From: Deltaproteobacteria bacterium
GTDB lineage: Bacteria; Bdellovibrionota_C; UBA2361; JAAYZI01
NCBI GenBank assembly: GCA_012514925.1
Contig: JAAYZI010000195.1
Location: 1 to 6,137, forward strand
Direction: 5' to 3'
DNA: 6,137 bases
Part shown: one piece after another, positions 5,274 to 6,137 of the stretch
Layout: each line of letters opens with the position of its first letter
Position numbering within the stretch: position 1 is the first letter of the stretch
Notes under the pieces: generated by a model
Databases searched by the model: none
The model's input: the letters and a program-made list of their open reading frames with translations, nothing else
What the model was told of the DNA's origin: nothing
Translations under genes and position numbers: made by a program

Positions 5274-5705
5274 TTATATCAACGGATTTTTGACTTTTAT
5301 CCCGGAGAATCGGGTGAAGTCTCGGTCTGCACTGAAAATAAGACTGGCCTTGTGTTCGATACAGATAGCCGCAATGCGGGCGTCGTGCACCATCGCACCA
5401 GCAACTTTTGCGGACTGCAGTTGCTGCCGCAGTGTTCGCCAGTACAGGGAACTCTCACAACCAAGCAGTAGTGATGGCGATTCTAGCCAAAGATCCACTT
5501 GAGTGAGTGCAACGTCGATTGGAGTGGGAGGGGTGTAAATACGAGGATGAGTGACAACCGCCAAAAACTCGTGCAGGCACGGCCATGGGATTAACCACAA
5601 GGCCGGACTTTCAGCCAGGGACTTAACTGTTTCCGCTGCGCGTACATGCCAGGATGAATCCACTCGGTGCGCGTACACTAAAATGTTTGTGTCTACCGCT
5701 ATCAT
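5274..5705 (-). CDS. vapC: VapC-family PIN-domain ribonuclease toxin
   Basis: PIN-domain toxins of type II toxin-antitoxin systems cut specific RNAs, often tRNAs or rRNA, with metal ions held by conserved acidic residues. The 143-residue product is normal in length. It shows MIAVDTNILVYAH (1-13, catalytic D5), PCLHEFLAVVTHPR (42-55, E46), HDARIAA (107-113, D108) and IFSADRDF (123-130, D127 and D129), so the acidic set is complete and the toxin should be active. Its ATG at 5705 overlaps the antitoxin stop by 4 nt (ATGA), the usual coupling that keeps toxin below antitoxin. The target RNA cannot be read from the sequence. The stop is TAA at 5274-5276. I see no clear terminator after it, only repeat B and the inverted repeat further on. 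Calling it VapC rests on the PIN domain and on its antitoxin partner. Confidence 0.93.
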   Translation of the reverse strand: MIAVDTNILVYAHRVDSSWHVRAAETVKSLAESPALWLIPWPCLHEFLAVVTHPRIYTPPTPIDVALTQVDLWLESPSLLLGCESSLYWRTLRQQLQSAKVAGAMVHDARIAAICIEHKASLIFSADRDFTRFSGIKVKNPLI

Positions 5706-5950
5706 CCACCCTGCTTCTCATAAATCAGAGATCTGATCTGATTCCAATTCCCCTCCGCTACTCCCTCCTGTAAGCCAGAACCTTCAAAACTTCCATCCTT
5801 AAGCACAAAACCTACGTTTACCTCCTGCTCCCGGGCGAGGAAGTGACGTATGGCGGCTTCAATCACCTCTTTCATGCTCATGTTTAGCGACAGTGCCACC
5901 CTCTTTAACTCGCGATAAACGCTTTCAGACATATCTATTGTTGTCCTCAT
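5702..5950 (-). CDS. vapB: VapB-like ribbon-helix-helix antitoxin
   Basis: The antitoxin binds and inhibits the PIN toxin encoded next and probably represses its own promoter. The 82-residue product has an N-terminal ribbon-helix-helix domain: strand MRTTIDM (1-7), helix ESVYRELKRVALSLN (9-23), turn MSM, and helix KEVIEAAIRHFLARE (27-41). The C-terminal part holds KDGSFEGSGLQEGV (51-64) and WNQIRSLIYEKQGG (69-82). This tail is typical of VapB partners of PIN toxins and should wrap the toxin active site. The first ATG (5950) is chosen because the DNA-binding strand begins there. No Shine-Dalgarno precedes it, and a dyad overlaps it. A GAGG at its second codon could serve a start at M7, but that would delete the DNA-binding strand. 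The stop overlaps the toxin start by 4 nt. Confidence 0.92.
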   Translation of the reverse strand: MRTTIDMSESVYRELKRVALSLNMSMKEVIEAAIRHFLAREQEVNVGFVLKDGSFEGSGLQEGVAEGNWNQIRSLIYEKQGG

Positions 5951-5964
5951 ACATAAATATGTAT
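5949..5964. promoter_or_regulatory. Candidate VapB operator dyad over the antitoxin start
   Basis: ATACATA-AA-TATGTAT is a perfect 7+2+7 dyad that includes part of the vapB start codon. RHH antitoxins usually bind short inverted repeats at their own promoter, so autoregulation is the natural reading. On the minus strand a TATGAT (5968-5963) overlaps the dyad and could be a -10 box. The best -35 match, TTGCCA (5987-5982), is only 13 nt upstream of it, too close for a standard promoter. Confidence 0.5.
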
Positions 5965-5981
5965 CATAATTGAAGCGGGTT

Positions 5982-6020
5982 TGGCAAGAATAATGCTGTT
6001 TTAATCACAGCCCGTTGCCA
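5982..6020. repeat. Two-step inverted repeat upstream of vapB
   Basis: TGGCAA (5982-5987) pairs with TTGCCA (6015-6020). Inside, GCTGT (5995-5999) pairs with ACAGC (6007-6011) around a 7-nt loop. The outer arm coincides with the -35-like TTGCCA of vapB. It may be a second regulatory dyad or a weak hairpin. The arms are short, so chance is possible. Confidence 0.3.
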
Positions 6021-6090
6021 GCACGACTAAGCTATTAACTAGTAAACTAAATAAGTTGCCCCGTATAACAACGTCGTAACCATTCACGTA

Positions 6091-6121
6091 CGGAATTGAT
6101 TTCACTTTCTCCAGAGAAAGT
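6091..6121 (-). repeat. Repeat A with 18-bp palindrome (copy 4, inverted)
   Basis: On the minus strand this is the palindrome ACTTTCTC-TG-GAGAAAGT (6121-6104), then GAA as in the other copies, then the diverged tail ATCAATTCCG, against TTTAATTCCG in copy 1. The TG centre shows that it is inverted relative to copies 1 and 2. It lies 154 bp upstream of the vapB start. Just beside it, GTCGTAACCATTC (6073-6085) matches 2886-2898 with one transition, so flanking sequence is shared too. The window ends 16 bp beyond, so its full extent is unknown. Confidence 0.75.
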
Positions 6122-6137
6122 AAATATAGCAGCCGCA

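Noticed and set aside
2911..6121. Repeats as integron attC sites
   Set aside because: I found no paired RYYYAAC and GTTRRRY core sites in the repeats and no integron integrase in the window.

Overview
The window reads as a chromosomal segment of a Gram-negative bacterium. It has a diheme c-type cytochrome with a lipoprotein signal peptide, a Sec-exported surface or periplasmic beta-propeller protein, and the universal bacterial RNA-modification genes tsaD and rsmA. Coding regions have a fairly even base composition and the intergenic regions are AT-richer. I cannot fix the phylum. A deltaproteobacterium-like lineage is only a guess from the cytochrome and propeller families. All six genes I can support lie on the minus strand, so transcription runs from right to left.

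Left block (9-2728): a tightly packed unit in the order cytochrome c lipoprotein, tsaD, rsmA. The spacings are 6 nt and 2 nt, and the rsmA ribosome-binding site lies inside the end of tsaD. TsaD makes the t6A37 modification of tRNA and RsmA dimethylates 16S rRNA, so the two belong together as translation-fidelity functions. The cytochrome in front of them has no obvious functional link. A possible promoter sits almost on the cytochrome start codon, and that start has no Shine-Dalgarno sequence.

Middle block (3179-4729): a secreted protein with seven repeats that fit a seven-bladed beta-propeller, a Thr/Pro linker and a C-terminal Ig-like domain. Two stem-loops follow its stop codon. Right block (5274-5950): a complete type II toxin-antitoxin pair, an RHH antitoxin (VapB-like) and a PIN-domain ribonuclease (VapC-like), with a 4-nt overlap and a dyad over the antitoxin start.

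The three long non-coding stretches (2729-3178, 4730-5273 and 5951-6137) are the unusual part. Each holds a copy of a dispersed repeat built on the perfect 8+2+8 palindrome ACTTTCTC-TG-GAGAAAGT. One copy therefore lies 154-251 bp upstream of the first gene of each of the three transcription units. A second repeat block of 60 bp occurs next to the first palindrome copy and again alone near 5179, with a 22-bp fragment at 2814. Within the collinear alignments I could make, all 21 differences between copies are transitions. The 4990-5140 stretch also holds a 24-bp inverted repeat and a further hairpin. I see no transposase, integrase or CRISPR array. The repeats are either a small non-autonomous mobile or REP-like family or shared regulatory or RNA elements, and the window alone does not decide between these.
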